This document shows, piece by piece, positions 34,016-45,908 of a stretch of DNA of 64,000 bases (positions are counted from its first letter, which is position 1; each line of letters begins with the position of its first letter). A program made the position numbers and the translations under genes. The notes beneath the pieces are model-generated. The model was not told the DNA's origin, did not search any database, and worked only from the letters and a program-made list of their open reading frames with translations. Origin of the DNA: Ampullaceana balthica (taxonomy: Eukaryota; Mollusca; Gastropoda; Lymnaeidae); NCBI GenBank assembly GCA_944989445.1, contig CALYLW010000136.1:1355413-1419412 (forward strand), written 5' to 3'.

Positions 34016-35712
34016 CAGTGGCGTAGCGAGAGGGGGGCAAATGCCCTAGGGGGCACTTTGTTAGGGGACGGCCAATTTCCCATTTTAATTAGCTTTCAAA
34101 GAATTTTTTTTAAATTCAGTGGAGCTTTTTATCAAAATAAAATATAAAACGAATAAGACATTGATAAAAGAAATAAAGAAACTATCATACAAATATGTAA
34201 ACGTCTCAATTGCTAAAAATTTAACTCAGTTATAGATGTAAATTATTCTGAAACGTATGATACCGAACTGAAAAACCATGAGAAAGTCGCACTGATGTAC
34301 TGGTTGGGGAGCGGCAGATTCATCGTTGTTAAATAGCTTCTGAAAATTGAAAGGCGTTAAAATAGTGTTTAGTAAAATAATAGAAAAGCACCCTTGGAAA
34401 AATTGCGTTGATAGATTCAAAATGTCTGTCAAGCTTGACAATGCAACTCCTCCTGAACGATACCAGATAGAGGGTTCGGGTCTTTGCAAATATGCTAAGG
34501 AAGTCCTAAAGATGTGCTGCAGCCAAATAAATACCGAAAAGGTTTACTGGATTTCCTGGAAAATTTAAAACAAATAAACGAAAAAATATCAGTATTTTAT
34601 CAATTTCTCGCCAACCATAACATTTTTCTGGGTTTAAACAAACGTCAAACAATAGCTTATAGACTAATTTTAGAACAATGTTGGAGAAATATTTTTTCAA
34701 AAATCTATTTTCATTCGACTCACGTAATTTTATAAGCAATGGGGTTTTCCCGCTTTGTGAATGCTAATGTTAAGATTGTTGCGTGGTGCGCATTATATTG
34801 ACACATTCTTGGTGTGATGTAGACGTGTGAGGGGATATGACATCATGTTGTTATTTAGTTTCAGAATCACTTATTTCGAATTGAATTTTAATGTAATCCA
34901 GAATGATTTAACTTGATAAAAAATCGGAAATTCCTTGTTGGAATTGCTTTTAAATAATCATTCGAGTTTTTATTTCTTGTTTTACAATAAATCCTTTATA
35001 TATTTGAGATAGAACTAAAATTTTGTATTTTTGGATTGTCGTGCGATGCGTATTATAATGAACATTCTTTTAAAGTGAAAAAGTTGGCGAAAAGCTGAAA
35101 ATGCAAACAAAAAATGTAAATTTTGTGTTAAAAACTGTAAACAATTTTTCTGGGGCCGTTTTCATGTTTCACGCCAGCTAATATATAAGACTTTGACATT
35201 TTACCTTTAAATTGCGGCATTTGAGTATTCAAGTATCTCATATCAAATTTTTTACAAGGACTATTTTACCTAACGGATTTTTAAAAAAACAACAACGAAT
35301 TGTTGAATTCACGCCCACTTGATTTATTCAAGATCATGAAGATAATTAGGCTCGAAGTTGAACGGCATAATATAAAACAATAATGAGGAATATTTCTTAC
35401 GGCTGTCATTTTAATAATTTCAGCTGCCAGAAAAGTTAATTAAAAAATTAATAGCGATCAAAAAGGGTATTTTGGCTGTTGCGAATAAGTTATTGATAAA
35501 TCTAAGATTGTGCCATGAGGAGGAAAAAAATGTACGTTTTAATCTAGAAAGGACAGATGTGTTCTTCATTTTTAACAAAAAATAAGTTGTTATTAATTTC
35601 TTATAATTATAAAAAAAATTGTTGGTTTATAGCAACAACATATTTTTCAGGGGAGTGGGGGCGGCAAACCTGGTTTCTGCCCAGGGCGGCACATACCCAC
35701 GCTACGCCGCTG
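34016..35712. mobile_element. 1.7-kb hAT-type element (CAGTGGCGTAGCG ends)
   Basis: Left end CAGTGGCGTAGCGAGAGG; right end in reverse complement CAGCGGCGTAGCGTGGG. Flanks CTTAATTT and TCTAAATT are similar, and paralogous sequence in A and C (TCTAACTTAGAAGTAACGCG) is continuous here. It lies in the last intron of copy B. A 73-codon frame (34347-34568) and a minus-strand frame are inside but I cannot name them. Its 34430-35000 part recurs inverted at 48480-49115 in copy C. Terminal fragments occur at 8950-9010 and 37530-37595. Confidence 0.75.
34347..34568 (+). pseudogene. Unidentified frame inside the 1.7-kb hAT element
   Basis: Begins MKGVKIVFSKIIEKHPWKN and contains DRFKMSVKLDNATPPERY. An inverted, diverged copy of its 3' part lies at about 48900-49060, so it is part of the repeat and not of the host gene. 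The position inside a hAT element suggests a transposase fragment, but no diagnostic motif is visible. Confidence 0.4.
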
Positions 35713-36012
35713 TCTAAATTATTTAGAAATATAACTAGTCCACTTTCACTAACTGTAGCTTTAGTTTAAAGGACTGAGAATTTTCTAAACAGAAAAATAT
35801 TTCTGTTTACAATAAACCATACGGTAGTTTCTTATCCAGATTTTACTGTAAAAAAAAATTAATAAATTTAAAAAAAATAGATTTATAGCTAACGTGAATT
35901 TTAAAGGCTTTCAATCTATTTTATCTACTGTATTTCTTTAGTTAATTATAAACATGTTGGACAATCTTTTCTTGTTTTAAAAAGTCCTTTTATCTCTTAA
36001 ACTTAGTGGCAG

Positions 36013-36122
36013 CTCACAACAATAAGGGACGGATTGGAATGTCATTGGCTCTAGTGATCATAGTCATATCGTCTACAGTACTTGTTGCTACACAGCTCCT
36101 TGGACAGAAATCGTGGATTTAA
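36013..36122 (+). CDS. Copy B exon TM
   Basis: The acceptor is TTAGTGGCAG (36012), with another AG six bases upstream (36006) that would add two residues. In the family frame it reads AHNNKGRIGMSLALVIIV, then ISSTVLVATQLLGQKSWI and TAA. The helix is longer and more hydrophobic than in A and C. It is only reached in frame if the extra base at the end of exon I is absent. Confidence 0.7.
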
Positions 36123-36207
36123 ATTTGTTTGTGGGAGAAAAACTACATTTCTTGCCAAAAAAAGTATTGATATTAAATTGGTATTGGTATCAGAAAATGC
36201 TATCATA

Positions 36208-36683
36208 AGGGTGGTAACGATTAATTTAAATTTAATGGTTAATTTATTAAACATTAACGATTAATACCATGAATTAATCGTTAAAAATAGTTAATTTGGA
36301 TTAAAGCCAAAAATTAAAATTTATGACGTCATTAAACTGAACATCTCAAGTGAAGTAACAAAAACAGGACATTTTTTGTTTTATTGAGTTGTTTCCCCTG
36401 TCCTATAGACATTGACAAAATAATTTGAAATAAATTTAATTTTATTAAATCCACGTCTACATAAATAAATAAATTAAAATAACATGCGGGAGAAGTTTGT
36501 ACGTTAACAAATATATAAATTATTATTAAATATTAATAATTAAATATTTTTAATAAATTAAAAAAAAATTTAATTAAATTTTAATCAAATTTTGATAGTT
36601 TAAAATTATTTTAATCGATATTTAATCTATAAAATGTATCAACGATTAATCAAGAAAATAGTCGTTAATTTTCGCAGCCCCTG
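36208..36683. mobile_element. hAT MITE (AGGGCTG family) in the 3' flank of copy B
   Basis: AGGGTGGTAACGATTAAT at the left and ACGATTAATCAAG...CGCAGCCCCTG at the right, with A/T-rich ATTAATCG repeats. Flanks CTATCATA and TTATCATT match 6 of 8. Copy A (14445-14470) has no insertion at the equivalent place. Confidence 0.65.
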
Positions 36684-36849
36684 TTATCATTAAAAAAATT
36701 TGATGTACATTTATAAAATGATGGTGATTAAAGTTTGTTTTATGGTACATGTATTTGGATTATTGCTTAAAAATGATCGCTTCCTTTGAACTTCTTTTTT
36801 AGAACTCTTATCACTAAATCTTAAACATTTGTATAATTTTGTAGAGAAT

Positions 36850-37620
36850 TTAGGTTAATTTGCATTCAAAGACTGACCGCCACGAGCGCGGCAGGTCCAT
36901 GATGTGCGGAAGTGAGACCGCCAGCTACTTTAAGATTTGAGATCAAGGACTGCTAGGGGACGGAGGCGTTAAAAGTGTAGTTATGGTGTCAAATTCTCAC
37001 GCAGTAGCTTCGTCCAGTTGGTCAGTAGACCTAGAGGTGTTAAATGCTTCTGGCAAAGGAAAACACAGGGCCACATAGCCTGGATGGGGGGGGGGCGTAG
37101 TTAAGAGTTGGGGTTTCACCAGAGACGATTATGTAAAGGGGCGAAACTTGATGAGTGATGAACGGGAGACAAATGGACTGTGACTGTGGACTGCTTTCAC
37201 TAAATTCAAACACCAATATTTGAGAAGAAAGTTGTATTTTTCATAAGATGAGGTTACTGTAGAAATTCAAGTGAGGTTTAGCAGATATGGTTTTCGTACA
37301 ACATTTACGTAATTTAGTAGCTATTTTGGATTTTGAGCATGGCAAGGCTGACAACATTGGTACATTAAAGATTGTGCCATGAAGTAGAAAAAAGCAGAAA
37401 ACTCAATTTTATTTATTTTATGCAAAATGAAAGCTTTCCTATTTATTATTACATAAAAAATGAAATATGTCCTTATTATTACTTTCTAATAAGCTTGCCT
37501 TTCATTCAGAGGATATAGGTATTTCCCGTGGGGGGGGGTCGGCAAACCTGAGTTCTGCCCCGGGCGGCACATACCCACACTACGCCGCTGGAGAAAATAC
37601 GAACTAACATACAAATTAGT
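36850..37620. mobile_element. Insertion in the copy B flank with a CAGCGGCGTAG-type end
   Basis: Compared with the copy A flank (about 14640-15010), copy B has extra sequence here. It closes with GGCACATACCCACACTACGCCGCTGG at 37566-37591, the same end as the 1.7-kb hAT. The left boundary is not clear. No reading frame is supported. Confidence 0.45.
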
Positions 37621-37623
37621 AAG

Positions 37624-37891
37624 GGGCCGTCCATAAAGTACGCCTTCGCTATTCTTGACCATTTTAGCCCCCCCCACCCACTGTCACAAACTGTCGCAAG
37701 TCTCAGACCCCCCCCCCTAAGGGTACGTCACACTTTCGAACAAAATGTTTTTTTTTAATTAACAAAGTAATTAAAATTTTTAATATAAAAAACCGTGACG
37801 TTACTCATGGCCTGACTCTCCTCCCCCTGTCACAAACTGTCACACTTTCTTACAACCCCCCCCCTCTGGAGCGTGACGTACTTTATGGGAC
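37624..37891. mobile_element. ~268-bp MITE (GTCCATAAAGTACG ends)
   Basis: Left end GGGGCCGTCCATAAAGTACG; right end in reverse complement GTCCCATAAAGTACGTCACG. The middle is C-rich with CACAAACTGTC blocks. Copy A is continuous across the equivalent site near 15040. Confidence 0.7.
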
Positions 37892-39250
37892 AACAACATA
37901 AATAAAAACTAAAAATTTAATTGAAAAATTTTAAGGTATTATTTTTCTTGATTTTAAATAAGAACATTTGCAGTTACGTTGTTTACTAGCTGTTTTTGGT
38001 GACCATTTTATTTTAAATAAAGAAAAAATAATGGTTTCAAATATATCTTAATTAAATAAACCATTTTAAAATTCATATAAAATTTTTTATAATTCATAAA
38101 TCGATGTAAAGAAAGCAAAATGAAGGTACAGAATATAGTAATATTGTGATCAAAATTGTTAAGCAGGGAATTGCTGACAATGACTGAATCTGCTACGTAG
38201 AAAGTGTTTTTAAACCTTCGAATGCCGTATATTTTATCTTCAAAAGTGGCTTTAACCACAAGTGAGAGGAAACCTTGTTTCATGTTGTTTCTTCTTTGTT
38301 ACAATTAAATACAAATGTGTCTTAAATTATTATTCGTACTAGTGTATCACCCGTCAAAAATGACGGAAGTTTTCAAAATAAATACACATCAGATTAAAAA
38401 ATAACGTAATACAGAACTTTCATTTATTTCTATTTTATTCATTTTCCCCCCTATTGAACAATTTTATACGGCCGTTCCAAAAGAGTTCTTTTTTGGTGCA
38501 GTAATTTGGTGCGCTGCTTTCTAAAATCGACCGAAGAGGCCACCTAACAGCATTACATCCATACAGACAAAGGGAATTATGTATATTGATTATAACAAAA
38601 GATCATCGGTATTAATTTACTTTACCGATATATCTGTTATATATATTCTGAATTTATATGGCTTAATACCACGAGAAATAATAGTGACTAAAATACTGTA
38701 TTTATACTCATAGGATATTTTGTTTTAAAACTTTGTATTGTTAATTTTTAGAAATAATATATTAACCTTGCTACAAACCCGTGAAAATACAAGCTGATAA
38801 ATATAAGACAAAGACCAGTAGACAGGCATTTGGACTCAGTCGGATGGATGAATACTGCTAAGAAATTTTTTAATCAGCTTGACATATGTACTAACAAAAT
38901 ACAATTGAAAGTATATGTGGACTTTTTATGAATATTTACTTAGCGGCTTAAAAAGAAATAAAAATTACATAATACATGCATCAACTTTCTTTCTTTAATA
39001 AACAAAATGTATAAATTTCTTTAAGCTCACATTTGACCGTAACTACCTTATCTATATAATTTTAAAACAAAATGTTTGAGCTTCATTCAAAATCACAATG
39101 ATCAGAAGTACCTTAACTGAAACAAATGCATTTGAAAAGACCTTATTTTTTGACAAGGATCTGTCATCTTTAGACTTAACTAAGGATTGCCATTCCTCAA
39201 AACGCTTGACAAATGTCTGTTGCCTCTTGACCACCACCCCACAGTTCTTG
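37892..39250 (+). other. 3' flank of copy B, paralogous to A and C
   Basis: 38150-38300 and 38640-38860 align with 15310-15470 and 15580-15760 in copy A. No gene is supported; ORFs at 38008-38283 and 39052-39237 have no domain and sit in flank sequence that is not conserved as coding. Confidence 0.55.
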
Positions 39251-39257
39251 ATATCCT

Positions 39258-39615
39258 CGTTGAATAGCCCTTAAGACCTGAGTAGCCCTTACAACCTGAG
39301 TAGCCCTTACAACCTGAGTAGCCCTTACGACCTGAGTAGCCCTTACGGCCTGAGTAGCCCTTACGACCTGAGTAGCCCTTACGGCCTGAGTAGCCCTTAC
39401 GACCTGAGTAGCCCTTACGGCCTGAGTAGCCCTTACGACCTGAGTAGCCCTAACGATCTGAGTAGCCCTTACAACCTGGGTAGCCCTTACGAACTGAGTA
39501 GCCCTTACGGCCTGAGTAGCCCTTACGACCTGAGTAGCCCTTACGGCCTGAGTAGCCCTTACGAATGGAGTAGCCCTTACGACCCTAGTAGCCCTTACGA
39601 TCGGAGTAGCCGTTG
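39258..39615. repeat. 18-bp minisatellite, about 20 units
   Basis: Unit CTGAGTAGCCCTTACGAC with few variants. Because the unit is a multiple of three, a minus-strand frame (39197-39652) reads VRATQA repeatedly; I take this as a by-product. Located in the 3' flank of copy B, with no counterpart seen in A or C. Confidence 0.9.
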
Positions 39616-40232
39616 CGGCCTCAGAAGTATTAAATGAAACATTGTCAACCATTCAACATTCACACGATACAGAAAGATCGTATTCTTACATTAATTCATA
39701 GTTGAAAAATAATTCATTATAGGTTTAATTTGGTTCAATTACTGTCTATAACTCACACATCCTTTCACACCCTTCTCGTCCCCTCTTTCAATAGAATTAT
39801 TATTGAGAATTAAAATTGGTGGAATTTTACCAAACACAAATATTTTTAAAACACCTCTAGAGTTAACACTTAATTTAATCGGTATACGATTGAAAATTAT
39901 ACCTATCCTCATGGAAAAATGAGGTGTTATTTAGACCTTAGGCTCAAGGCGATTCGGTAGGATATATTTAAAATATAATGTCTTTCTTATTGTTTTCTGT
40001 GTGTTTATTAAATAAATAATAAATAAATTATTATCGGGGCTGAAAGATTTCACAGGAAACAAATAAGAGGCGTCATAATTGTGTTTGTCTTTATTGCCTT
40101 CAAATGAAAAAAGTTAATTAACTATAAAATGTCATTAATTAAAAAAATAAATTAAAAAATCAAATATCTTATCTTAATGCTAGCTATTTTTAAGGCGTGT
40201 TTGTAGTGATAAATTTACAGAAAAGTAAAAAT

Positions 40233-41514
40233 GAGGGCTGGTACTGATTAAAAAAATTGTGCTCGATTAATCGGGAAAAGATTATTCGATCAATCGATTA
40301 ATTTCGATAAATTATATTTTTTATAACGCATATATAGATCCCGTTAAGACGTGATTCATTATTTCGTGAAATCGGTTAATTCGCAGTAATTTCATGGTTG
40401 CCAAATTTTGTGACGTAACACAGCAAATACGTTTTGTTATTCCATAAATAAGGAAGAAAAACTTTTTTGTTTACATATGCACGTCTAAATAAATAACAAT
40501 CGCCCGCCCAACGTTTTTAGTCATATTATATCAAAGATCTTGAACTTATACGATTTTAAATTATCTTTTTCTTTTTAGCCCACTTATAAAAACGTGGTTT
40601 TTAAAATTCTTTTTTTTTACCTATATTTATATGTCATCTTTTAACGAAATACGAAAAAAAAACAAATGTGTTGACATTTGGTTCAAGTGATGAGCGGGTC
40701 TAATTGACAATATAATCAGCCGAGCAGAACAATCATTCACATGGAACTGAGGTAACTGGTATGCACAAAACGGTCATGGCAAGGAATGACATTATCGTAT
40801 ATCGGTGTTCATTAAGTTCTTATCTTATCTTATCAATACAGACGCTCCTTCTAAGCAGAAGATAATTGCGTCCACAGACCATGACAGATGATCTGTTGGC
40901 AAGTGATGCAGCGTTCACAGGCCACGGCTTTGTGGGTTCCACGCATTACCCAGCCGCCTAACTAGCGTTAGGTACCGATTCGGAGCTGGGTGACTCAGTA
41001 ACGCCCTAGGCCCCGGGAAGAGATCCTTCCCTTGACATCGGTACACTAGTCGAGCGCGCTGCCACTCGACCACCGCGTCCCCACCATTGTATAGGGTTAA
41101 AGCATTCAGGAACTTTCATCTCCATTTTGTAACTCAGTAATTCATCAGAAGAGCTGTCGTCATTTTATGTCAAACTCCATTACTGCCATTAGCTTAAAAC
41201 GCTTTTAATTTGGTTTGAAAAGTAGACTAAGTGTTAGAACCAGGGGATGAAAACGATTTCTCACAAAGGATACAATAAATTTTATCAACATTTTGAACAT
41301 TCCCGTCACTCAATAGTTTAAAACCAAAATGTTCGTGTAATCGTCAGGAAAATTGTTATTATTTATCAGCCCCTATTGTTTAATTATTTTTTAAAAAACT
41401 TTTGGACTTCCAATAATTTGTAAGTGATGGGTCGATTAATCATTAAAAAAATAACTTAATCGTTAAAATTTTTAACGATTAATCGAGAAATGAATCGTTT
41501 GTTTCCGCATCCCT
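40233..41514. mobile_element. AGGGCTG-family hAT element carrying inner insertions
   Basis: The left part (40233-40500) matches 13438-13700 (GCTGGTACTGATT, CGATTAATCGGGAAAA). The right part (41415-41514) ends ATTAATCGAGAAATGAATCG and CGCATCCCT. Between them lies about 900 bp, including a SINE, that the 429-bp relative lacks. No convincing target duplication is seen. Confidence 0.6.
40815..41085 (-). mobile_element. tRNA-derived SINE with LINE-type (GATAAG)n tail
   Basis: On the minus strand it starts GGGGACGCGGTGGTCGAGTG. GGTCGAGTGG fits a polymerase III A box, and CTCCGAATC some 80 bp later resembles a B box. Spacing is longer than in a true tRNA. The tail GACGCAATTATCTTCTGC..GGAGCGTCTG and GATAAGATAAGATAAG is the same as the 3' end of the LINE at 6205-6265. 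It is therefore probably mobilised by that LINE. It is not a functional tRNA gene. Confidence 0.75.
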
Positions 41515-42586
41515 AGAAATTAGATTTGTAACGTCTAGTTCTTAAATATATTATCTTAAAACATTTTTTTTAAAAAAATAAATGATTAAGTCTTTGCTGT
41601 AAAACTTAAAATTGAATATTGCTTAAGCAAAGTGCAATAATACGCCAGCCAAACATATAAATTCTGAAAGACCTTACAATTTACTTTTAAAACATTATAG
41701 TATTTTGAACACCCTATTTCTGACCCCCATGCACAGAGACATGGGACCAAGTCATCTCGTCTGCAAAAAAGTAATGTAAACAGACCCTCTTACTCTACGT
41801 CCTGCGCGAACGTGAAAAGGAGCAAGGCCTACGTAAAGCAATTGAAAAGTATATCACATTTTGTAGCCTTAATTATCGATTTAAATGCTGAAATAGGTAC
41901 ATCGCAACATTATTTAAACTTAAAGGTTGTTTAATTTAACTAAACTTTACTTTTAATTAAGTTTATTTGTGATTTAGTATGAGTTTATTGATGATTTAAT
42001 GTATGATTACTTAATTTACTAAACGTACTTCCACTTGCACTCAAAATGAGTTGTTTTATATTTCTTTGAATTTAATTTTCAAATAAGAAATAAATGGAAT
42101 TTTCAACTAGCTTTCAGAAGTGTTGACTTATTTTAACAAATTTATTTTATATAAATGCTATTTGTCTACGATCAGCCATAAATAATAAAACTGTCAGTGT
42201 ACTATAGATACCAGCTGAAGCATATAATTTTTTTTTATTCTTGGTCAAAGCATTATTTTACCGAGGGTGATCAGAATGCTTTTACTTAAATTCTAATGCA
42301 CTTTATTTTTTAAATGGAAATTATTCTTATTTTAATGTCTAATCCAAGTGATCAAATAACTTTATGATGTGATGACACTTTCACAATTATATAATTCATT
42401 TAATGGAAAGCTATTTTTAAAATGCTTTTTACACCTTTTCGTTAGTGTCCGATTTTAGACTTGACATCATATTTTAAAAAAAAATAATTTATTAACTTCA
42501 AAACAGGCTAATACGGAAAGGAAGAACTTTTGTTTGCAATCAATACATTCAGGTTTTCATGGATATGCTGTTGGCGTAGCGTCGAC

Positions 42587-42620
<34 letters not shown>

Positions 42621-43250
42621 GCCTTGCTTTCCTTCGATTTCTCTTCTCAATGGCTTCACGCATGTTACGATATTATAGTGCAGCCTAACATCGAAGGAAT
42701 AAACATTTTAATGACAATAAAGCAATTTAAAAAATTGCTCAATTCCAAATAGGAAATACGGCTTTTATGCTTGGGTGGGCAAGTGGGGCCCTGCTTTGTG
42801 ACTTTCATTTTTGAAGGGGCTCTAACTTTTTGTTACAAGTGGAAAATCGCGTGATGCCATTTATGGACGGCCCGTTACACAATGATGTGTTTGAAATGGA
42901 GTCAAAACAAACATCACTGTAAACAAATTTATTGTGTAATAGCTAAATCCTAATACTAATAGAGAAAATACTGAATTATTTTGAATATCTAGTTACAATT
43001 AACTCAGGAGTTTACACGTGTACATCTGATGCGCTTCCGGTTCCGATTAGTCCTGTTTCTTTACTAGAGCTAAGTATTTCTATATTTTTTTTAAAGTTTA
43101 TAATACTGACATAATTTTAAACGTTCTACTTGTCTATAGTTAGCTAAATACGAAGTATGTAATTGTAAAAATAAGATAATATTGTATATGCTTTGATTAT
43201 TTTTATGTTAAAATAGTTTTTTTTTAAATCTCTCCCCACGCTAAAGGGCT
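41515..43250. other. Intergenic B-to-C, paralogous to A-to-X
   Basis: 41515-41930 matches 18795-19150 and 20319-20380. 42588-42618 is a (CT)n tract. 42650-42880 is a fragment of the repeat whose end reads CCATTTATGGACGGCC. No gene seen. Confidence 0.55.
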
Positions 43251-43310
43251 GTGTTGGTCACAGTTTCAGTTTCATTATGAAAGTGCTCAACTATTACTCT
43301 AATATTAGCT

Positions 43311-43318
43311 TATATAAA
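43311..43318 (+). promoter_or_regulatory. TATA-like box of copy C, 1.46 kb before the ATG
   Basis: TATATAAA sits in a 100-bp block (43250-43345) matching the orphan X promoter block (20385-20480). In X the ATG follows after 51 bp; here 1.4 kb intervene. That may be an insertion or a 5' UTR intron, so use of this box by copy C is uncertain. Confidence 0.4.
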
Positions 43319-43606
43319 TCAGTTTAATAATAAACCTTCAAAATATTGTTAAGTTTAATATGTAAAACTCATAAATTATAACATAAAATTGTATGGTGAT
43401 GATATAACCACAATATTTTTTTTTACTTTAATATAAGGGAAATCCCTAATTGTCTGTAGGAATAAATGCAGTTGTGGTCGCTAGTAACATTGTTACTAGT
43501 AATGTAGTAACGCTCAAGGAATTTAATATAATTCTTAATATCCATTTATAGTAACTGAGGTGACCATTAAGTAGTACTAATAATTAAACAATAGTTAGAC
43601 TTTTAT

Positions 43607-44047
43607 GGGCCGTCCATAAATGAGGTTTCGCACCTAGGGAAGGAGACCGTCATGCACGTTTGCGACGAGGAGGAGTGGGATTTTTTTAGCACTGTAACGT
43701 CACACAAAAATAAAGCAACTTTAGATAAATGTTGCACTTAAATATTTGATTGCTTTCAATTTATTTAATAAGGTTTTCAATGATTTCACGCATGTTAGGA
43801 TATTAGAGTATTAAAAGTTTAGTCTTAGATTAAATACATACTTAAATGACAATAAAGTGATTTGAAACATGCTCACATCAAACAGGAAATATAGCATTTA
43901 ATGGGGGGGGGCACGCAAAGCTTTGTGACGTCACATCTGGGGGAGGGGGAAGGGGGGGGGCTAAATTTATGTTGACGACGCGTGACAAGGGGGGAGGGAG
44001 GGGGTGAAAAATTGGTAAAACTCGCGTGAGGTCATTTATGGACGGCT
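43607..44047. mobile_element. MITE with CCGTCCATAAATGA ends
   Basis: Left end GGGCCGTCCATAAATGAGG; right end in reverse complement GCCGTCCATAAATGACCTC. C/G-rich inner runs (GGGGGGGGGCACGC, GGGAGGGGGAAGG). Related inner sequence occurs at 2220-2600 and 25150-25510 inside the ZMYM1-like hATs. Confidence 0.65.
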
Positions 44048-44089
44048 GCTTAGTACCAAGTGTTCTTTTTGGACGCATATTTTATTCTG

Positions 44090-44350
44090 TTCGGGGTGTG
44101 CGATATTGCGTAATGTAAAGAATATTATCAAAATGTAAACATTTTTAGTTCTATAAGGTATAATCCCTATGTCTTTTCAAAGGTGTAGTTATAGTTTCGT
44201 TTGAGATCACAAGTTATTTAGTGTTTTTTAATGATTCTCTGGCTCAATTTTGCCAGATGAAGACACAATCTAGAAGAAACACCCCTGATAAAAGTGTGCC
44301 GTTTGGTTACTATGGGCTAAAATTTTTACGTGAGCCTATGTTAACAATAT
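44090..44350 (+). other. Upstream block of copy C repeated at the right window edge
   Basis: GCGTAATGTAAAGAATATTAT, then AGTTTCGTTTGAGATCACAAG, match 63553-63780 in the same order. It lies 420-680 bp before the signal exon and may include promoter sequence; no motif is clear. Confidence 0.55.
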
Positions 44351-44769
44351 CTCAAATCCCCCCCTCCCCCCCCCACATGTAAACAAATTGAAATTGTATT
44401 ACGCTGCAAGTGTAGGTAAAATTTAACAAAGGTATATCCTTGGATGACAGTCTGCAATATATGGGGCAGAGGAAACGAACAAGATTTACCGTATTTGCCT
44501 CATACATGATATTTGTGATAAGATTGAGAAATGCATGCCATTTTATTTATAGATACGAATGATCTATTTCAAGTCAAAGTAAACTTAAACTTTTCTTTTC
44601 AAAATAATAAAATTGTTTTATAAAGAAAAGGGAATCAACTTCAAATACTAATGCATCTCATTAAATTTAAGTACTTGTTTGTTTCAGAGCTGTAACAATA
44701 AGAAAGAATATACTAAAAATATACATGTAAAGAATTTAGAATTTTGAAAGTTACGGAGTTACAAAGAAT

Positions 44770-44818
44770 ATGTTTCGTCGTGCGAGCCTATTGATCACAC
44801 ACATCATTTTGTCTGTCT
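44770..44818 (+). CDS. Copy C signal-peptide exon
   Basis: ATG is followed by FRRASLLITHIILSV and a GTAAGT donor, phase 1. It is near-identical to orphan exon X, and the intron start also matches (44819-45060 against 20552-20790). Confidence 0.8.
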
Positions 44819-45186
44819 GTAAGTTCATCTTATATTTTTATTTACACACAATTATCTAAATGAATAAAAATGTATAAAATGGATTATGAAACGTAAATAA
44901 AAAAACTGTTAAAAAACCAACAAAATCAAACATGTGTTATTTTAATTTGTTTTCTGTATAAAAGTAAACATTTCCTTTACGAAACAGATTTGCTTCAATC
45001 AAATTTAAGCTAAAATATTTTAGTTAATACATTTAAATAAATAAATAAAAACAAAAAAAAACAACAAAAAAAACAAACAAAAAAAAGTTTTAAAAAAAAA
45101 CCAACCTCTCACAGGCACCTATCTTCATTGTTCTCTCTTTACAGAAAAAAATACTAACCATCGTTCAGATGGCCATATATGCCATG

Positions 45187-45355
45187 TATGGTTAAAGTTG
45201 CTGCTATTTATGGTTAAAGTTGCTGCTATTTATTATTAAAGTTGCTGCTATTTATGGTTAAAGTTGCTGCTATTTATGGTTAAAGTTGCTGCTATTTATG
45301 GTTAAAGTTGCTGCTATTTATGGTTAAACTTGCTGCTATTTATGGTTAAAGTTAC
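45187..45355 (+). repeat. 22-bp tandem repeat, about 8 units
   Basis: Unit TGGTTAAAGTTGCTGCTATT plus TA. It lies in the first intron of copy C, about 220 bp before exon Ig-a. Absent from the intron remnant at X. Confidence 0.9.
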
Positions 45356-45572
45356 AGAAGAAAAAGTAGACAGAACAATTGAGTTAAACACTTGGAATGC
45401 CATTTCAAGAAATAAATTGATTAAGGCAACCTCAATTTTGGATTACTTGATTTTAAAAAAAAATAATTTCAAATATGCATTCTAAAAACTAAATTCCCCA
45501 TAAAAAAACTTGATGCTATCAAAAACCCACTATGAAGAAAATAATTAATGTTGAATTTTATTTTCTGACTAG

Positions 45573-45908
45573 ATGGCCAACCATGGAACCCGAAAATATA
45601 TATGAGAAACACCAAGCCATTCCTATTGGCCGATGGCGAGACGTACTTTTGGAAGACCCCGCTTTATACAAACACCAACTCGTTCAATCTCAGCTGCGAA
45701 GTAGACGCGGAAACTGACATCATCAGTCATGTCAGAATGACATTTCACCAAGACACTGACCAGGTTACAAGTGTCTCAGTTCCCGGGTCGTCCGGCAATT
45801 TCTACATGAATGATATTTACGGCACAATAAATACCTCGTGCCGTTGCGATGTCTGCAATAATGAGGATGCCGTCGTCGGATCTTCGATGTTTCGTCTTGA
45901 ACTGAAAG
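45573..45908 (+). CDS. Copy C exon Ig-a
   Basis: The acceptor is TCTGACTAG and the donor GTTTGT; 336 bp, phase 1. It reads GQPWNPKIYMRNTKPFLL, then SFNLSCEVDAETD, INTSCRCDVCNNED and GSSMFRLELKG. It shows the B-strand cysteine, the C-x-C F strand, and one more cysteine three residues on. The counterpart in copy B (30718-31050) shares the frame and ends but few middle residues. Confidence 0.85.

Noticed and set aside
39197..39652. 151-codon minus-strand ORF (VRATQA repeats)
   Set aside because: By-product of an 18-bp minisatellite in intergenic flank.
40990..41085. Possible tRNA gene on the minus strand
   Set aside because: The A box is present but the box spacing and the LINE-type tail mark it as a SINE.
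45170..45360. Possible CRISPR-like array
   Set aside because: Direct head-to-tail 22-bp units without spacers in an animal intron; a simple tandem repeat.
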